From the NCBI GenBank assembly GCA_964558975.1, contig CAZLFQ010000001.1, positions 186,001 through 250,000 of the forward strand: DNA of 64,000 nt, given 5' to 3'. Numbering within the stretch: position 1 is the first letter of the stretch; the number at the start of each line of letters is the position of its first letter. Shown here in pieces: positions 1 to 10,054 of the stretch. This stretch comes from CAZLFQ01 sp964558975 (GTDB lineage Bacteria > Pseudomonadota > Alphaproteobacteria > Rickettsiales > Midichloriaceae). The notes beneath the pieces were generated by a model. It searched no databases. It saw nothing but the letters and a program-made list of their open reading frames with translations, and was not told the origin of the DNA. The position numbers and the translations under genes are program-made.

Positions 1-1
1 T

Positions 2-196
2 GTTTTAGGTGCTCTCAATTATTATGGAGCAGATAAATTTGGTTTTGAATGCGATACTAAGGAAGCCGTTCAGCAATATGAAAGATGCCAAGCTGCACGT
101 AAAGCGTTTCCAAAATCTGCTCGCGAAAAATTTTGGGGCGATCGTGTTCAGGAGTGTCTTAATAGAGCACGTGAAGCTGCAAGTGCAAGTAAATAA
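2..196 (+). CDS. C-terminal end of an unknown protein (5' end outside window)
   Basis: An open frame enters the window in frame 2 and stops with TAA at 194-196. It gives 64 residues starting VLGALNYYGADKFGFECDT and ending in an alanine-rich, charged tail. Its composition (Tyr/Phe-rich start, two more Cys, alternating Arg/Glu/Ala helix) looks like real coding sequence, and it lies directly upstream of htpG on the same strand. I do not recognise the family. An overlapping ATG-initiated frame at 9-230 is lower in coding quality and is treated as a shadow. Without the upstream part, no function can be given. Confidence 0.5.
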   Translation, partial: VLGALNYYGADKFGFECDTKEAVQQYERCQAARKAFPKSAREKFWGDRVQECLNRAREAASASK

Positions 197-326
197 ATTT
201 TTCAGACATGTACTTCCCTTCTATAAGTGAAAGCTATATATTTGCATTCAAAGGTACTTGAAATTAGAAAGTAGGGTACTATATGTTTATCATGATAATT
301 ATAGATGTATTTCACGGAAGAAAACC

Positions 327-2192
327 ATGGCAAAGTCAGCAAAAGTAGAAGTTAAAAAGTTTGATGCGGAAGTAGGAAAAGTCCTACAACTGATGATCCA
401 TTCTTTGTATACAAATAAGGATATATTCCTACGGGAATTGATTTCAAACGCATCTGATGCTTGCGATAAACTGCGCTATCAAAGTATCGAGAAACCTGAA
501 ATTGCTTCTTCTGACCTCAAAATTGAAGTTCTAATAAATAAGGAAGCTGGCACAGTCACAGTCCGTGATAACGGCATTGGTATGAGTAAACAAGATTTGA
601 TAGATAATCTAGGCACCATCGCAAGCTCTGGCACTCAAAAATTCATAAATCAAATTTCAGAAAACCCTAAAGCAGATGTTTCGCTAATTGGTCAGTTCGG
701 TGTAGGTTTTTATTCCGCATTTATGGTGGGTGATAATATAACTGTGATTACAACTAAAGCTGGAACAGATGATACATATCAATGGCAATCGAACGGGCAG
801 GGTGAGTATTCTATTGCCAAAGCTGATGAAAAGCATCCAGCAGGTACTTCAATCATTATTAAGCTAAAAGATAGTGAAGTTGAGTATTTAGAGAAATATA
901 GATTGCGCCACATTATCAGTACATATTCTGATCATATTTCCTTCCCAATTGAGCTGACTGATGAAAACGGAAAAATGGAAAAAGTTAATACGGCATCTGC
1001 GCTTTGGACAAGGCCAAAATCTGAAATTACAGATGAGCAATACAATGAATTCTATCATCATGTTGCTCATCAACCAGACACTCCTTGGCTTAGAATTCAC
1101 AACAAAGTTGAAGGAAGTATAGAGTTTACAAATCTATTATATATCCCATCCACTAAGCCTTTTGACCTTTTTCACCCTGATAGAAAGAGTAGGGTGAAGC
1201 TTTATGTAAAGAGAGTATTTATTACTGATGAAGGTGTTAAACTCATCCCAACTCATATGAGATTTTTAAGAGGTATTGTTGATTCTGAAGACCTACCACT
1301 AAACGTTTCAAGAGAAACACTTCAGCACAATATAATTGTTGATAAAATTAGAAAGTCAGTAGTCAAGAAAGTTCTATCAGAGCTAAAGGCCAAGGCAAAA
1401 GAAGATGAAAAATCTTATAACCAATTCTGGCAAAACTTCGGTGAAGTGATGAAAGAAGGACTCTGCGAAGGTGCTATGGAAGATAAAGAGCAACTTTTAG
1501 AAGTTTGCCGATTTAATTCTACTAAAGCGGATAACATGACTTCATTGGATGATTACATCTCTAGAATGTTAGATGCTCAAGAGCAAATATATTATATCAC
1601 TGGTGATAACTTGGACGCACTTAAGAAACATCCTCAACTGGAAGGTTTTGCAAAACGTGGCATCGAAGTACTACTTCTTGCTGACCATGTGGATGACTTC
1701 TGGGTACATGTTATTAACCAATATAAAAACAAAGAGTTGGTTTCAATCAACAGTGCGAGCATTGACCTAGATGCAATTAAAAAAATTGATACTCAAGAAA
1801 AAGAAGTTAAAGAAAATAAATCAGTAACTGAATATGTGCAGAAAATTCTAGGTGAGCAGGTGAAGGAGGTAAGGGTGTCTTCTAAATTGGTTGATAGCCC
1901 ATCTTGCATTGCCATTCCGCAAGGAGCTATGAGTATTAGAATGGAGAAGTATTTAATCGACCAAAAGCAATTAAAAGTGGCTTCTGCTAAGATTTTGGAA
2001 ATTAATATGGGGCATCCAATTGTTCAAAAAATTGCCGCTGATGTTGAGAAAAATAACACCAGCAGCAATACTGAAGATTTGGTTTACATTATATATGACC
2101 AAGCTTGTGTGCTTGAAGGTGAGAACCTAAAAGATCCACAAGGTTTTATGAAACGGTTGAATAAAATTATCAGCCAATCTATTGCTGCTTAA
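327..2192 (+). CDS. htpG: Molecular chaperone HtpG (Hsp90 family)
   Basis: Cytosolic ATP-dependent Hsp90 chaperone, 621 residues, the usual bacterial length. The GHKL ATPase domain is N-terminal: the FLRELISNASDACDKLR helix with the catalytic Glu, then DNGIGM, GTIASSGT and GQFGVGFYSAF nucleotide-binding motifs. The middle and dimerisation domains follow. The frame is open back to a TTG at 258, but I choose ATG 327 because the family begins at this MAKSAKVEV-like point and GGAAG lies just upstream; the 23 extra residues have no Hsp90 likeness. Its stop overlaps by a few bases the stop of the convergent gene at 2189-2782, and no separate terminator is visible. Confidence 0.97.
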   Translation: MAKSAKVEVKKFDAEVGKVLQLMIHSLYTNKDIFLRELISNASDACDKLRYQSIEKPEIASSDLKIEVLINKEAGTVTVRDNGIGMSKQDLIDNLGTIASSGTQKFINQISENPKADVSLIGQFGVGFYSAFMVGDNITVITTKAGTDDTYQWQSNGQGEYSIAKADEKHPAGTSIIIKLKDSEVEYLEKYRLRHIISTYSDHISFPIELTDENGKMEKVNTASALWTRPKSEITDEQYNEFYHHVAHQPDTPWLRIHNKVEGSIEFTNLLYIPSTKPFDLFHPDRKSRVKLYVKRVFITDEGVKLIPTHMRFLRGIVDSEDLPLNVSRETLQHNIIVDKIRKSVVKKVLSELKAKAKEDEKSYNQFWQNFGEVMKEGLCEGAMEDKEQLLEVCRFNSTKADNMTSLDDYISRMLDAQEQIYYITGDNLDALKKHPQLEGFAKRGIEVLLLADHVDDFWVHVINQYKNKELVSINSASIDLDAIKKIDTQEKEVKENKSVTEYVQKILGEQVKEVRVSSKLVDSPSCIAIPQGAMSIRMEKYLIDQKQLKVASAKILEINMGHPIVQKIAADVEKNNTSSNTEDLVYIIYDQACVLEGENLKDPQGFMKRLNKIISQSIAA

Positions 2193-2782
2193 CCAACATA
2201 TTCTATTTGCTCAGCATTTTGAGCTGGGCTAATTAGTCCATGGATTGAATCAACTCTATCACCAATCAAGTGATTAAGTTTTTCCAATTGGTCAGCTATT
2301 CTAGCTTCATTTGTTTGAGTCAAATTATAATTTTTAGCAAATAAGAATCCTATCTCATCCGCATATGGTGGAACAATCTTGTCAATTGCTAAGTGCGTTG
2401 CATTAAGTGCGCAATTAACAAGTGGTAGGCCATAAGATACTGTCGCAGATATTAGAATTCCACTTGTAATTAAATCATTTACTATATCTAGTGATTGAGC
2501 TTGTTGAGCTGCATAGCCTATACCATTATATAGCGAGTTTGGAATAGTGCCTTCGAAACATTCAGTCAATATTTTGTTTGAATATAAAAAGTCTGCTATT
2601 TTGATGCCCATTCCAAAATTTAAAGCTATATCAGAGTAGCCTTTTAAAGAATCACAAAAAAAGTTAACAGGTTTTTGTAGGCAGCTGACAACAGCATGTA
2701 AAGATTGATTAGTAGCGTAACTTGATATTTTACCTGCAGTACAAACTAAGTTGCATGCAGTGCTTGTTAAGTATTTAAGCAT
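2189..2782 (-). CDS. Unknown 197-residue protein with hydrophobic segments
   Basis: Starts at ATG 2782 behind a strong purine-rich ribosome binding site (AGGGGGAAAT), which argues that it is really expressed. The product has Cys-containing, weakly hydrophobic helices in its first 130 residues, including a stretch around ITSGILISATVSYGLPLV that could enter a membrane, and a polar C-terminal third. I recognise no family. It converges on htpG, and the two stop codons overlap. Composition resembles the other short membrane-type unknowns in the window (10055, 34827, 44422), so a lineage-specific envelope or secreted protein is possible, but this is only an impression. Confidence 0.6.
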   Translation of the reverse strand: MLKYLTSTACNLVCTAGKISSYATNQSLHAVVSCLQKPVNFFCDSLKGYSDIALNFGMGIKIADFLYSNKILTECFEGTIPNSLYNGIGYAAQQAQSLDIVNDLITSGILISATVSYGLPLVNCALNATHLAIDKIVPPYADEIGFLFAKNYNLTQTNEARIADQLEKLNHLIGDRVDSIHGLISPAQNAEQIEYVG

Positions 2783-2898
2783 ATTTCCCCCTTTAATTTA
2801 TTATACATCGTTTAATTAATGTATCTGGGGAGAATTATACGGTGTTTATTAAAGAGTGTCAATAGGTATTTTTCACAGTTAATTACAAAATAAATACC

Positions 2899-5800
2899 TT
2901 ATTTTGCCAAGCCTTTGACCCTGTTTACAGCAATTGTGACCATTGAAACTATGGTATCATTGCCTTCTCCAGAAGCTTTTAAGTCTGATATGAATTGATT
3001 ATATTTTTTATAATTGTCGTTATCATAAATAGACCTTGTTTTCTTAGCTTTGAGTTGTTCCTCAGTCAGCTTCATTTGCATTTCTTGAATTTCACTTACT
3101 AATGCTCTCAAGGCGATAGATTGGAAATATTGTCTTGGAACAAAGCTTCTAGTCTGAGAAATCAACCATGTGAAGTGCATAGACTCGCCAAGTGTGAAGA
3201 ATATTTTAGCAGCATCTGAGATTTTTGTTTTTACTTTTGATGCAATATAAACAATATCAACTACTGTTTTAGCAAGACGCATTTTACATATCTCTTTACC
3301 AACTTCAAAAGCTTCTTTGTTATCACTAAAATAAACAAGATTTTTCTCGTATTCTTCTTTCATTGAGTCGGTGACAAAGTCCTTTATGTTATTTCTAAGA
3401 GTTAGAACTCCAACTTTAAATGTGGCAATAGTCTGCTCAACATTGTCTATAGAATCAACATTGTTTAGCATCCATAGCACGTTTCTTTCAATAACAGCTT
3501 GTAGATGGTTGAATAAACTTATCTGCATTTCAACTGGACACTTATTACTAAGTGATTCAATTCTTTTCCAATGCTTATCGACTTCATAAAGCTCTTTTAC
3601 AATTATATAAGCTTTTATAATTCTCACAGGATCAATGCCTTTATCTTCCATCATTTGGTGGAAAGATGCGCAACCCATGATATTAACAAAGTCATTTGTA
3701 AGAACAGTAGCTAAGATTTCATTTTTTAACTTGTGTTGATCAATTAACTTAGAATGTTTCTTTTGGAACTCTGTTGGGAAGTAGTTGTATAGATATTTTT
3801 GCAAACAAGAGTCTATCTTGAATTGGTGTTTACAAAGCATTGAGTAGATGGAGTTTTTTGCGTATGCCAAAACTACAGACATTTCTGGTCGAGTTAAATT
3901 GTGTTTATCTGCGACAAGAGCATTTAGTTCTGCAGTTTTAGGTAAATATTCTATTGCTCTATTTAGTTCTCCTTTATTCTCAAGATGTTTGATCAACCAA
4001 GCATGTCCATGTATTTTTGCAGGCTTGCTGAATTGCTCAATAGTAAGGATTAAATTTTGTTTGAAGTTATCTTGAAGTACAAGCTCACCAACTTCTGCTG
4101 TCATTCTATCGAGTAGAGCATCACGCTCTTTTCTTTTCATTTTTCCAGAAATTAGTTGGTCAGATAAACCAATCTTTATATTAACTTCATGATCTGAACA
4201 ATCAACGCCAGCTGAGTTATCTATGAAGTCTGTATTTAATCTGCCTCCATTTTTTGCGTATTCAATACGGCCAAGTTGGGTCATTCCAAGATTTCCACCT
4301 TCGCCAATAACTTTGCAACGTAGATCTTCGCCATTTATTCTTAAGCTATCGTTAGCTTTATCACCCAATCTTTCGTTAGATTCGTTCTTAGATTTAACAT
4401 ATGTCCCAATACCACCATTCCATAACAGATCTACTGGAGCCATTAAGATTGCTCTAATTAAGGCGTCTGGCGATAAGCTTGATTCAGTTATATTCAATGC
4501 TTTTTTAGCTTCAGAAGACAATTGGATAGTTTTTTGTTTTCTATCAAATATTCCGCCACCTTTAGAGATTAATTTTGGTTCATAGTCCGTCCATTGAGAT
4601 CTTGGTAAGTTAAATAATCTCTGTCTTTCAGCAAAACTTTTCTTTGTATCTGGTGTAGGATCAATAAATATATGCATATGATTGAATGCTGCAATCAATT
4701 TCATATTATTTGATAATAACATTCCATTGCCAAAAACATCTCCTGCCATATCGCCAACACCGACGACTGTGAATTCTTCTTTCTCAATATTCTTGCCAAG
4801 TGCTTGGAAGTGACGCTCAACAGAAATCCAACCACCTTTAGCAGTAATTCCCATTTTCTTATGGTCATAACCAGCAGAGCCGCCTGATGCAAACGCATCA
4901 CCAAGCCAGAAGCCATATTTCTCTGATACACTGTTTGCATAATCTGAGAAAGTAGCTGTACCTTTGTCTGCGGCAACTACTAAGTATGGATCATCCCCAT
5001 CTTTTCTGACTACGTTTTTAGGAGGTACAATTTTGTTATTGATAATATTATCTGTAACATCCAAAATACCGCTTAAGAACGTTTTATAGCATGCAACTCC
5101 TTCGTTCATGAAGGCATCTCTACCATCTGACATTGAAACTTTCTTAAGTACAAATCCACCTTTTGAACCAACAGGAACTATAACAGAGTTTTTAGTCATC
5201 TGAGCTTTCATCAATCCCAAAACTTCTGTTCTAAAATCTTCTTTACGATCAGACCAACGTAATCCACCTCTAGCTACTTTCCCACCTCTTAAGTGAATTG
5301 CTTCGAAACGTGGTGAATACACAAAAACTTCTGCGTAAGGTTTTGGCTGTGGTAAGTCAACTACCAAGCTAGAATCAATTTTAAATGATATATAATCTTT
5401 AGGTTCGCCATTTTCTTGGGTTTGAAAGAAATTAGTTCTTAATGTAGCATTAATCACACCTAAGAAACTTCTAATAACGCGATCTTCTGTAATGCTTTTG
5501 ATATTTGTAAGATCGTTAGTAATACTTGCAGCTAATGAATTAGCTTCATTATTCTGATTTTTATTTTCTAAAGAAAATCTATGGTTAAACAATCTAATTA
5601 ATTTTTTAGCTATGCTTTTATTTGCAATTAACGCTTCTAAAGCATATTCAGGTGTATGAGGGAAATCAGTTTGTTTTAAATACCTAGTATAGGCACGTAC
5701 AATTGATGCTTCTCTCCAAGTTGCTCCAAGATGGATCATCAAGCTATTAAACTTGTCATCTTCAAGTTCATTTTTCCAGATTTTTGACATTGCAATCAGA

Positions 5801-7632
5801 AGATTGTCGTGCAGTTCAGGTGTTACTGTTACATCTGAATCTTTTGTGTGAAGTCTAAAGTGATGGATATACAAATCTCTTGGTGTGCCATCATTTTTTG
5901 ATAATTTGACAGGGTATGTAACTTCATCTACGCCATAAAAACCTAGGTTTTCAATAACTGGTAAAGTTGCAGATAAAGGTAATTCTTTATCTGCAGAATA
6001 AATTTTTAACTGTGTATATTCTTGTGCGCCGCCTTTTGAAGAGATGTAAATATCAAATTCAACGCTATTAGAGTTCAAACATTTTTCAATTAATTTTGTA
6101 TCATGTACTGCTTGTGAACCCGTGAAGAATGAACGGTATTTCACATCAAAAGCATCTTTGTATTTGTTGAAAAGTGTAATGGCTTCGCGTTTAGGATAAT
6201 GTTTTTCAAACGCTTCAGAAAGCTGGTCGCTCCAGATACTAATTGCATTCATTATATCTTTTTCGATTCTAGCTGTATCAACTTTTGCAGTATTATCAGG
6301 ATCGGTTTTTATAATTAGCTGAAGTCTAGTTAGAGAAGATTCTCCGACATACACATATTGCTTTGAAACTGTGCCATTTAGATGACGACAAATGATGTCT
6401 TCAATTATAACGCGCACTTCAGGATTGAATCTTCTTTCAGGAATGAAAGCAATACAACTTGTGAATTTACCAATTCTATCTTTTCTAATAAATACTCGAA
6501 CTCTAGGCACTAGTGTTAGAGATACAATTCCAGTAGCTGTATCATAAAGTTCATCTATACTCATTTGCAATAGCTCCCCACGTGGGAAAGATTCCATTGC
6601 GGTAACTAATTCTTTGCAATTATGGCTTGATTCAGGATAGCCGTATCTTTTGATAACTTGGCCAATCTTTTTGCGCATCAAAGGTATTTGGCGCACGCTT
6701 TGATAATAGACTGATGACGTGAACAACCCTAAAAAGTGGTGTGCACCAATACATTTCTTTGATTCGTCATATTTTTTTACAACAATTAAATCCATGTGCG
6801 CAGATCTATGTACGACTGAGCGACTGTCCCATTTTCTAATGAATATTGGATCTGAACTTGTGTATTGGCTATCTGTAGGAACTTCTCCAACGCTATAATA
6901 ATCACTCTTTACAATCCCTAGGTGAGATCCTTTGATTGGCGTAACTTTACTACCACTAATCTTGGTTTCATAATAACCCAAGAAAACCATGTGGTTATCC
7001 ATTAACCACTCTAAAAAGGCAATTGATTCATCGCGCATTTCATTTGTACGTAATGCGCTTGCATCTTTCAAATGATCAATGGATTGGGACATATTAGCTA
7101 GCATTGCTCTCCAATCTGCGACTCCATAATGAATGCACTCCATTACTTTATCTAGGCGATTTTTAAGCGATTTTAATTTGTCTTCGTCCAACCAATTTGC
7201 AATATGGAATTGAATTATGGTTTCTTTCTTTCCTGAGTCACTGAATTTTACAAAGTTACCACTTTTATCTCTTTCAACAAATAGGATAGGGTGAACAATT
7301 AAATGTATATCATATTGCTGTTGTTTAAGCTCGTTGCCTAAAGAGTCTATTAAGAATGGCATATCAGGAGTTATAATCTCTATAGATGCATAATTAGCAT
7401 CGGGTGAGCTTCTGAATATGTTGATTTTATATTGCGAATTTTTACGATTTTTAAATAGCTTAAAAAGGGAACTAGCCGCAGAAATAAGGTGGGCTTCTTC
7501 TAAATGTTCTAGGTCTTCTTGAGTGACTTCAGAATAGAGTCTTCGGGTAAATTCTTGATTATCCTTGTCTTTAATATTTTCTATCAGCTTATCCAAATAC
7601 TTTTTATCTTTATTTTTTTTGCTGCTAAGCAT
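2899..7632 (-). CDS. gdhB: NAD-specific glutamate dehydrogenase, large type
   Basis: 1577 residues, matching the large (about 180 kDa) Bac_GDH class that deaminates glutamate to 2-oxoglutarate with NAD+, an important carbon entry point for intracellular alphaproteobacteria. The N-terminal half holds the long ACT-like regulatory region. The catalytic part begins near residue 790 (GGLRWSDRKEDFRTEVLG) with the lysine-bearing MTKNSVIVPVGSKGGF about residues 810-825. The Rossmann NAD-binding region follows (VGVGDMAGDVFGNGMLLS). Start ATG 7632 is the first Met of the frame. The gene is single and monocistronic; the 146-base gap to rpmJ on the other strand must hold its promoter. Confidence 0.97.
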   Translation of the reverse strand: MLSSKKNKDKKYLDKLIENIKDKDNQEFTRRLYSEVTQEDLEHLEEAHLISAASSLFKLFKNRKNSQYKINIFRSSPDANYASIEIITPDMPFLIDSLGNELKQQQYDIHLIVHPILFVERDKSGNFVKFSDSGKKETIIQFHIANWLDEDKLKSLKNRLDKVMECIHYGVADWRAMLANMSQSIDHLKDASALRTNEMRDESIAFLEWLMDNHMVFLGYYETKISGSKVTPIKGSHLGIVKSDYYSVGEVPTDSQYTSSDPIFIRKWDSRSVVHRSAHMDLIVVKKYDESKKCIGAHHFLGLFTSSVYYQSVRQIPLMRKKIGQVIKRYGYPESSHNCKELVTAMESFPRGELLQMSIDELYDTATGIVSLTLVPRVRVFIRKDRIGKFTSCIAFIPERRFNPEVRVIIEDIICRHLNGTVSKQYVYVGESSLTRLQLIIKTDPDNTAKVDTARIEKDIMNAISIWSDQLSEAFEKHYPKREAITLFNKYKDAFDVKYRSFFTGSQAVHDTKLIEKCLNSNSVEFDIYISSKGGAQEYTQLKIYSADKELPLSATLPVIENLGFYGVDEVTYPVKLSKNDGTPRDLYIHHFRLHTKDSDVTVTPELHDNLLIAMSKIWKNELEDDKFNSLMIHLGATWREASIVRAYTRYLKQTDFPHTPEYALEALIANKSIAKKLIRLFNHRFSLENKNQNNEANSLAASITNDLTNIKSITEDRVIRSFLGVINATLRTNFFQTQENGEPKDYISFKIDSSLVVDLPQPKPYAEVFVYSPRFEAIHLRGGKVARGGLRWSDRKEDFRTEVLGLMKAQMTKNSVIVPVGSKGGFVLKKVSMSDGRDAFMNEGVACYKTFLSGILDVTDNIINNKIVPPKNVVRKDGDDPYLVVAADKGTATFSDYANSVSEKYGFWLGDAFASGGSAGYDHKKMGITAKGGWISVERHFQALGKNIEKEEFTVVGVGDMAGDVFGNGMLLSNNMKLIAAFNHMHIFIDPTPDTKKSFAERQRLFNLPRSQWTDYEPKLISKGGGIFDRKQKTIQLSSEAKKALNITESSLSPDALIRAILMAPVDLLWNGGIGTYVKSKNESNERLGDKANDSLRINGEDLRCKVIGEGGNLGMTQLGRIEYAKNGGRLNTDFIDNSAGVDCSDHEVNIKIGLSDQLISGKMKRKERDALLDRMTAEVGELVLQDNFKQNLILTIEQFSKPAKIHGHAWLIKHLENKGELNRAIEYLPKTAELNALVADKHNLTRPEMSVVLAYAKNSIYSMLCKHQFKIDSCLQKYLYNYFPTEFQKKHSKLIDQHKLKNEILATVLTNDFVNIMGCASFHQMMEDKGIDPVRIIKAYIIVKELYEVDKHWKRIESLSNKCPVEMQISLFNHLQAVIERNVLWMLNNVDSIDNVEQTIATFKVGVLTLRNNIKDFVTDSMKEEYEKNLVYFSDNKEAFEVGKEICKMRLAKTVVDIVYIASKVKTKISDAAKIFFTLGESMHFTWLISQTRSFVPRQYFQSIALRALVSEIQEMQMKLTEEQLKAKKTRSIYDNDNYKKYNQFISDLKASGEGNDTIVSMVTIAVNRVKGLAK

Positions 7633-7719
7633 AAGGTCCTTTTACGATGAAAAACATGTCTATCCTATGATACTAGCAGGAAAAATATATTTTCTTCAAT
7701 CAAAATCAAGCAAAGCCTC

Positions 7720-7748
7720 TTGCATAAGGTGATATTTCATAATATACT
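7720..7748 (+). promoter_or_regulatory. Sigma-70-type promoter of rpmJ
   Basis: TTGCAT at 7720-7725 and TATACT at 7743-7748 are separated by exactly 17 bases. The -10 matches consensus at 5 of 6 positions and the -35 at 4 of 6. The expected start would lie about 25 bases before the rpmJ ATG. Located in the divergent gdhB-rpmJ gap. Confidence 0.55.
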
Positions 7749-7778
7749 CGACGCAACTTAAAGTGTTAGAGAAATATT

Positions 7779-7904
7779 ATGAAAATTGTATCATCATTGA
7801 AATCGGCAAAAAAGCGCGATAAAAACTGCCAAATCGTTAAAAGAAAAGGCCGTGTATACATCATCAATAAAAAGAATCCTAGATTCAAAGCTAAACAAGC
7901 TTAG
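7779..7904 (+). CDS. rpmJ: 50S ribosomal protein L36
   Basis: A 41-residue reading frame: MKIVSSLKSAKKRDKNCQ, then KRKGRVYIINKKNPRFKAKQ. This is the zinc-free (C-minus) form of L36: it keeps the SLK, RGRVYIINK-like and NPRFKARQ hallmarks but has a single Cys, as in many alphaproteobacteria. L36 is a small basic protein of the large ribosomal subunit. It sits alone, outside a ribosomal operon, which is usual for this paralogue type. It is preceded by a good promoter (7720-7748) and followed after 23 bases by ugd, with which it may be co-transcribed. Confidence 0.95.
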   Translation: MKIVSSLKSAKKRDKNCQIVKRKGRVYIINKKNPRFKAKQA

Positions 7905-7927
7905 TTTCCTAAATCACAGAGGGCAAT

Positions 7928-9229
7928 TTGAAAATTGCAGTTATCGGCACTGGATACGTTGGGTTAGTAGCTGGTACTTGCTTTGCGGCCTTTGGGCATA
8001 TTGTTACCTGTATAGATAAAGATAAATCTAAGATCTCTGCCCTGAAAAAAGGAATTATACCCATACATGAGCCAGATCTTAGCGATTTAGTTATTAAATG
8101 TATTGAACAAGATAAACTGTGTTTTAGTAGTGATTCTTCTAAAATAAATGATTCTGAAGTAATAGTGATAGCTGTTGGAACGCCAGCAACAAAGTCTGGT
8201 TCGGCGAATCTTAAGTATTTAAATGAAGTTGTTGAGAATATTGCAAATACTGCTACTTCAGACAAGTTCGTTGTAATTAAATCTACAGTGCCAGTTGGCA
8301 CATCGAAGCAAATTAAAAGTTTATTCAAGAAATTAAGACCTGAACTTAACTTTGAAGTTATTTCAAACCCAGAATTCTTGCGCGAAGGTTCTGCTGTAAA
8401 CGACTTTATGAAGCCTGACAGGGTGGTAGTCGGTTGTTCAAAAGGTGCTAAGAAAACTGCGGAAGAGCTATATAAGCCGCTAACTACAAAAGGAATTCCG
8501 CTGATTTTTGTAACAAATACTACCGCTGAATTGATTAAATACTCAGCGAATTGCTACTTGGCTATGCGTATTGCTTTTATAAATGAGATGGCAGACCTTG
8601 CAGAAAAGGCTGGTGCAGATATTGAAGAAATTGCCAAAGGTATGGGGTATGATAAGAGGATAGGGCTGCATTATTTAAAAGCTGGGCCTGGTTATGGCGG
8701 ATCATGTTTTCCAAAAGATACATTGGCACTTGCTAAATATGCTAAAGACCAAAATTCTAATTCTAGAATTATCGAAGCGGTTATTAAATCAAACAAGATA
8801 CGCAAAGAAAAAATGGCAGCAAAAGTTATCGATGCTGCTAAAAAAGTTAAAGGTAAAAGCATTGCTATACTTGGTCTTGCGTTTAAAGCTGATACTGACG
8901 ACATGCGAGATAGCGCAAGTATTGTTGTGATAAACAAACTATTAAAAGCTGGCTTTAAAGTTAAAGCTTATGACCCAAGCAAGCCTTATAAAGAAGCTAA
9001 AAAGCTATTCAAAGGTGCAGAGTTTGTTGATTCAATGAATGATGTTTTAAAAGAGGCAGACCTAGTCTGTATTGTTACTGAATGGGCTGAGTTTAAAGAA
9101 TTAGATTTTACAAAAGCTAAGAAGTTAATGAAAAACCATGTCATGGTTGATTTGCGAAATATTTTTGCGGCAGAATCAGTTGCAAAGCAAGGCTTTAAAT
9201 ATATTTCCGTAGGTCGTCAAGATGCCTGA
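7928..9229 (+). CDS. ugd: UDP-glucose 6-dehydrogenase
   Basis: Oxidises UDP-glucose to UDP-glucuronate with NAD+, supplying LPS or capsule sugar synthesis in the cytoplasm. 433 residues, the normal length. The N-terminal Rossmann motif is GTGYVG (residues 7-12), STVPVGT is in the middle, and the catalytic thiol is Cys260 in GPGYGGSCFPKDT. The C-terminal UDP-binding domain contains GLAFKADTDDMRDS. The start is TTG at 7928, chosen because the Rossmann strand (KIAVIGTGYVG) begins immediately after it. Its end overlaps the mutM start by 8 bases, indicating translational coupling. Confidence 0.95.
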   Translation: MKIAVIGTGYVGLVAGTCFAAFGHIVTCIDKDKSKISALKKGIIPIHEPDLSDLVIKCIEQDKLCFSSDSSKINDSEVIVIAVGTPATKSGSANLKYLNEVVENIANTATSDKFVVIKSTVPVGTSKQIKSLFKKLRPELNFEVISNPEFLREGSAVNDFMKPDRVVVGCSKGAKKTAEELYKPLTTKGIPLIFVTNTTAELIKYSANCYLAMRIAFINEMADLAEKAGADIEEIAKGMGYDKRIGLHYLKAGPGYGGSCFPKDTLALAKYAKDQNSNSRIIEAVIKSNKIRKEKMAAKVIDAAKKVKGKSIAILGLAFKADTDDMRDSASIVVINKLLKAGFKVKAYDPSKPYKEAKKLFKGAEFVDSMNDVLKEADLVCIVTEWAEFKELDFTKAKKLMKNHVMVDLRNIFAAESVAKQGFKYISVGRQDA

Positions 9230-10034
9230 ACTTCCTGAAGTTGAGACCGTTGTTAGAGGGTTGAGGGGGCAGATTGTTGGGCGAGAAATTTTAAATCTAC
9301 AATTAAGTGACAAAAGGTTGCGAATTGATTTTCCCAAAAATATTCAAGAAATAGTTGGCTGTAAGATTGAGTCAGTAGTACGCAGGTCTAAATACATATT
9401 AATAAATTTAAACAATAATCGTGTAATTGTCATTCATCTTGGAATGTCAGGTAAGCTCTTGTTTGGCGCTAAATTAGCAGAAAATAAACATAACCACGTT
9501 ATGATTTCTTTGGGTTCAGAAACTCTTGTATATAACGACCCGCGTCGCTTTGGCTTGGTTACGCTTGTGGCAAACGATGAATTTGAAACTCACCCATTGT
9601 TTAATGAATTGGGCGTCGAGCCACTTACCGATGCTTTTGATGCTAATATGTTAAAGAGTCTTGTTCGTAACAAAGTTGGAAACATCAAAAGCTTTATTAT
9701 GAATGCTAAATACATAGTAGGAGTCGGTAACATCTATGCTTGTGAAAGCTTGTTCTATTCAGGTATTCACCCATTACGCCAACCTAAATCTTTAACTGAT
9801 GTTGAGCTTCAAAAACTAGTAATAAATATTAAAAAAGTTCTACAAGCTGCAATTGAATCTGGTGGTTCAACGTTGCGCGACTATGTTCGCTCAAATGGTG
9901 ATGTAGGCTCGTTCCAGCATGAATTTGCAGTTTATGGTAAGAAAGGTAAGCCATGCAAAGCCTGCAATACTAAAATAGAAATGATTAGAATTGCTGGCCG
10001 AAGTACTTTTTTTTGTGGTATATGTCAAAGTTAA
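9222..10034 (+). CDS. mutM: Formamidopyrimidine-DNA glycosylase (Fpg/MutM)
   Basis: Base-excision repair enzyme removing 8-oxoguanine and other oxidised purines, with lyase activity. 270 residues. It begins MPELPEVETVVRGL; after Met removal the N-terminal Pro is the nucleophile and the next Glu is catalytic. GMSGKLLFG carries the conserved Lys, NPRRFG-like DPRRFG follows, and VGNIYACESLF is the helix-two-turn-helix. The C-terminal zinc finger is complete: C-x2-C-x16-C-x2-C (CKAC...CGIC). Overlaps the end of ugd. Confidence 0.96.
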   Translation: MPELPEVETVVRGLRGQIVGREILNLQLSDKRLRIDFPKNIQEIVGCKIESVVRRSKYILINLNNNRVIVIHLGMSGKLLFGAKLAENKHNHVMISLGSETLVYNDPRRFGLVTLVANDEFETHPLFNELGVEPLTDAFDANMLKSLVRNKVGNIKSFIMNAKYIVGVGNIYACESLFYSGIHPLRQPKSLTDVELQKLVINIKKVLQAAIESGGSTLRDYVRSNGDVGSFQHEFAVYGKKGKPCKACNTKIEMIRIAGRSTFFCGICQS

Positions 10035-10054
10035 TAATTTATAAATGAGGTTTT

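Noticed and set aside
4223..4585. 120-residue plus-strand frame inside gdhB
   Set aside because: Antisense shadow of the well-conserved glutamate dehydrogenase catalytic domain; no ribosome binding site.
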